Virus record (IMG/VR): IMGVR_UViG_3300023174_000169
Location: 1 to 63,271 of that record
Strand: one strand, 5' to 3'
DNA from: a virus
Length of the DNA: 63,271 nt
Shown one piece after another: positions 60,595-63,271 of this stretch (position 1 is the stretch's first letter; every line of letters starts with the position of its first letter). A model generated the notes under the pieces. It ran no database searches and was not told the origin of the DNA. It saw only the letters and a program-made list of their open reading frames with translations. The translations under genes and the position numbers were made by a program.

Positions 60595-63271
60595 ATGGCA
60601 GAAGTTACAGGTGATATTGGCGGGCAACCGGTCCAATTAAACAATGCAGCCACTGAAGCTACACTAAGACAGCTCTTAGCCGTTATGGCCAAGATGGGTG
60701 CTAAGGGCGGAGGTGCGGGCGGCGATGCAGAACTTCAAAAGCTCTATGAAAAGGTTAAAAAATCCAACAAGGCCTACGACGACGAACTTAAAAAGCGTGA
60801 AAAGGCCGCCAAGAATTTAGATGATCAAATCAAGCGCGAAGAAAAAAAGAAAAAAGCAGACGAAGAAGCAGAAGCAGCAGATGCTAAAAGACAAAAACAA
60901 ATTCAAGCAGGAGCCAACGAGCTTACTAATCTAGGAAAGACTGCTGATAAGTTAGGTCAAGGATTCTTTAGCCTATTAGGTGACCTTTCTAAAATGGGCA
61001 ACGATGTTACCGCAGTAGGGGGCATCTTTGCAAAGATTCCAATTGTTGGTGGACTAGTTTCGTCTGCATTTGGTGCAGTTGCCGGAGCGGCACAATCAAC
61101 ATACAAAGCATTTAATACCGCAGCATCAGTTGGCGCAAACTTTGGCGGCAGCATACAAGAAATGCAACGTACTGTTGCCGGCACAGGACTAACACTTGAT
61201 CAATTTACAGGCATAGTTGCCAAGAACGGAGAGAACCTTGCGCTGTTTGCAGGAAGTACTGCCGAAGGCGCTAAGAGACTATCTAACATGGCTAAGTCAG
61301 TGCGTAACAGTGGACTTGGAGACGACCTTGCTAGACTAGGATATACTACTGAAGATATCAATAATGGATTTGCACGATACAGTGCTATTATGGCTAAGAG
61401 TGGTGCTGACCGTGGCAAGACAGATGCACAGTTAGCAGCCGACACAGGTCAATACTTAAAAAATCTAGATGCTGTTTCAAAACTTACTGGTAAGAGCAAA
61501 GAAGCTTTAGAGAAGGAAGAAGAAGCACGACGCAATGATGCACAGTTTAGAATTGCTGAAATGAAACTCAAAGAAGGTGATAGAAAAAACCTTGACATGT
61601 TTATGAATAGCATGGGAGAAACTGAGAAAGAAGCATTTAAAAACATGCTGGCCACAGGTGCAATGACCGGTGAAGCTGCACAAGAACTTGCAGTTGCTAA
61701 TCCTGCGGCTGCAAAAATATTATTAGATACCGCTATAAGAGCAAGACAAACTGGGGAACTTAGCAGACAATCAGTATTTGATGCGGACAAACAATTAAAT
61801 GTTGCAGCTAAAGCAAATTTAGGTAGTGCAAGACAATCTACATTAGCTGCTAACATGGCAGCAACTCATGGTAAAGCAGTTGTTGGAGATATGGATCGTG
61901 CTCAACGCAAAGCATCTCTTGAAGAAAATGCTATGAAGCAGACTGCCGAACTAGCAGAGCAACAAAAGAAAGCCAAAGACGGATTAGATCCGGCCGGTAT
62001 GAAAGCCAACATGGAAAAGCTAGCTGATGTATCAAATAAATTTATGGCAGCATTGGCTAACAGTGGTATCATGGAACAGTTGTTGGATATTTTTAACAAC
62101 GGTATGGAAACAATGACTCCTATACTATTAGATGCTCTAGATACTATTGCTGCTGGTATTTCATTTGTTAGTGAAAACTTTGGCGCTATTTCAACTATAC
62201 TAACTATTGGTGCAGGATTATATCTAGCATACAACGCTGTGGTTGCCGCAGCAACTCTGGCCACATCGTTACAGGCATTAGGAATAACAGCAATGTTGCC
62301 GGCGTTGGCAGGTATGGCAGGAGCAGTATGGGCAGTGATAAGTCCACTGATTCCGTTTGCAGTAGCAGCCGCGGCACTAGTATATGCATTTAAGAAAATG
62401 TATGATTCAGGTTGGACATTTGGTTCAGCTATTCAAGCAGTAGCAGATAATCTAAAAGGCTTTTGGCTGACATTAAAAGATTTAATGAACAGCATGTTGA
62501 GTTTATTACCAAGTTGGGCAGGCGGTATTAGTAAATCAGAAGCAGAAAGAAGAAAAGCAGTAAATGACGACGAAAGAAAAACACTTGAAGCTAATGAAAA
62601 AGCACGTGATGCTACAAGAGCAGGAGTGGCTGCCGAACGTGCAGATGCAACAGCAGCCACTAAAACAGAAACACAAACTCGTGGTGAACGTTGGAAAGCT
62701 GAACGTGCTAACACCAAAGCAACAGCAGAAAATACCAAAGCCAAAGAAGACGAAAAGAAAGCCGCAGATGCTGTAGTTGAGTCTAACAAAAACTTAGACG
62801 GTACTAATCCTGTAGAAACATTTAAAGATTTCCGCAAGAGAATGTTAGGTGAGAAAGGTGCAGAGGAACGCAAGACTATGGCTCCTGCAACTCCAGCAGG
62901 TGCTGCACCACCAGTAAGCCAAGACGCTGCAAAAAATCTTGACATGGTCGAAGCAGCTCTGAAGAAACAGGGCATTACTGATCCTAAGTACATTGCTGCC
63001 GTAAAAGGCAACATCATGAAAGAGTCTGGTGGCAAAGCAGTTTCTGAGAACATGAATTATGCTAACACTAGTAATGATAGAATTAAATCAATCTTTGGAT
63101 CAAGAGCCACTGGCAAATCAGATGCAGAACTAGATGCAATCAAAAAAGATCCTCAACAGATGGGCGAAATGATGTATGGCTCAAATACAAAAATGGGCAA
63201 GTCATTAGGCAACAACGAGCCAGGTGACGGATTCAAATACCGTGGTCGTGGATTTATTCAGCTTACTAGAT
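60595..63271 (+). CDS. tape-measure-like protein with GH19-like muralytic domain (partial, 3' end missing)
   Basis: The frame is open from ATG at 60595 to the window edge (892 residues so far). Residues 35-110 are coiled coil (DDELKKREKAAKNLDDQIKR). Several hydrophobic Ala/Gly stretches follow (GGIFAKIPIVGGLVSSAFGA near 140; AVISPLIPFAVAAAALVYAF near 580), as is normal for tape measures that contact the membrane. A charged Ala/Lys/Glu linker precedes a C-terminal domain from about residue 780 with KGNIMKESGGK and NNEPGDGFKYRGRGFIQLTR, the active-region signature of chitinase-19/lysozyme-like enzymes. It likely sets tail length and locally digests peptidoglycan. The position and length fit T4 gp29 function. 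Confidence 0.7.
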   Translation, partial: MAEVTGDIGGQPVQLNNAATEATLRQLLAVMAKMGAKGGGAGGDAELQKLYEKVKKSNKAYDDELKKREKAAKNLDDQIKREEKKKKADEEAEAADAKRQKQIQAGANELTNLGKTADKLGQGFFSLLGDLSKMGNDVTAVGGIFAKIPIVGGLVSSAFGAVAGAAQSTYKAFNTAASVGANFGGSIQEMQRTVAGTGLTLDQFTGIVAKNGENLALFAGSTAEGAKRLSNMAKSVRNSGLGDDLARLGYTTEDINNGFARYSAIMAKSGADRGKTDAQLAADTGQYLKNLDAVSKLTGKSKEALEKEEEARRNDAQFRIAEMKLKEGDRKNLDMFMNSMGETEKEAFKNMLATGAMTGEAAQELAVANPAAAKILLDTAIRARQTGELSRQSVFDADKQLNVAAKANLGSARQSTLAANMAATHGKAVVGDMDRAQRKASLEENAMKQTAELAEQQKKAKDGLDPAGMKANMEKLADVSNKFMAALANSGIMEQLLDIFNNGMETMTPILLDALDTIAAGISFVSENFGAISTILTIGAGLYLAYNAVVAAATLATSLQALGITAMLPALAGMAGAVWAVISPLIPFAVAAAALVYAFKKMYDSGWTFGSAIQAVADNLKGFWLTLKDLMNSMLSLLPSWAGGISKSEAERRKAVNDDERKTLEANEKARDATRAGVAAERADATAATKTETQTRGERWKAERANTKATAENTKAKEDEKKAADAVVESNKNLDGTNPVETFKDFRKRMLGEKGAEERKTMAPATPAGAAPPVSQDAAKNLDMVEAALKKQGITDPKYIAAVKGNIMKESGGKAVSENMNYANTSNDRIKSIFGSRATGKSDAELDAIKKDPQQMGEMMYGSNTKMGKSLGNNEPGDGFKYRGRGFIQLTR

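Noticed and set aside
62433-63053. A 206-codon minus-strand frame inside the tape-measure gene
   Set aside because: It is antisense to an Ala/Lys/Glu-rich coding region, with biased Ser/Ala/Leu composition typical of a shadow frame.

Overview
The window is part of the genome of a T4-superfamily contractile-tailed phage (myovirus), most like the marine T4-like phages that infect cyanobacteria and SAR11-type bacteria. The evidence is a set of T4 core genes (RNase H, gp55 late sigma factor, gp47/gp46 recombination nuclease, gp53, gp5, gp25, gp6, gp26-like), a low-GC sequence, tight gene packing, and repeated copies of the T4 late promoter core TATAAATA. No photosynthesis genes, tRNA genes or integrase are visible, so the host cannot be named from this window.

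Layout. (1) 1-5441, plus strand: a sigma70-type promoter, a QueE-like radical SAM enzyme, RNase H and a run of small conserved proteins of unknown function; two late promoters lie inside the run. (2) 5436-18020, minus strand: an accessory block of a ParB-like small protein, an SGNH-like hydrolase, four radical SAM proteins with an N-terminal cysteine-rich (twitch/SPASM-like) region, a six-repeat protein ending in a glycosyltransferase domain, three more glycosyltransferases and two unknowns. A late promoter at 18047-18054 precedes it, so it is probably expressed late. (3) 18079-28532, minus strand: six tail-fibre-like proteins forming two paralogous families, and a small structural protein. 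(4) 28540-51848, minus strand: baseplate genes: a 4567-residue giant, gp6, gp25, gp5, a gp27-like candidate, gp53 and a tail-tube-cap candidate. (5) 51923-56266, plus strand: gp55, gp47, gp46, an AT-hook-like small protein and a GIY-YIG-like nuclease. (6) 56267-56788: about 520 bases without a gene but rich in hairpins, ending in a terminator. (7) 56789-59414, plus strand: two proteins that resemble T4 internal head proteins. (8) 59449-60527, minus strand: a gp26-like baseplate-hub assembly protein with what looks like a programmed -1 frameshift into a second conserved reading frame. (9) 60595 to the end, plus strand: a tape-measure-like protein with a muralytic domain, cut by the window edge.

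How it fits together: gp55 recognises the (T/G/A)ATAAATA promoters that control most of the minus-strand virion genes. The late placement of the radical SAM/glycosyltransferase block next to the fibre genes suggests, by inference only, that it modifies virion proteins or a surface glycan during assembly. The most notable observations are the -1 frameshift candidate (slippery A_AAT_TTT plus a downstream stem, no start codon in the second frame), the structured non-coding region at 56.3-56.8 kb, the glycosyltransferase-derived repeat protein, and the propeller and carbohydrate-binding-like modules inside the giant baseplate protein.
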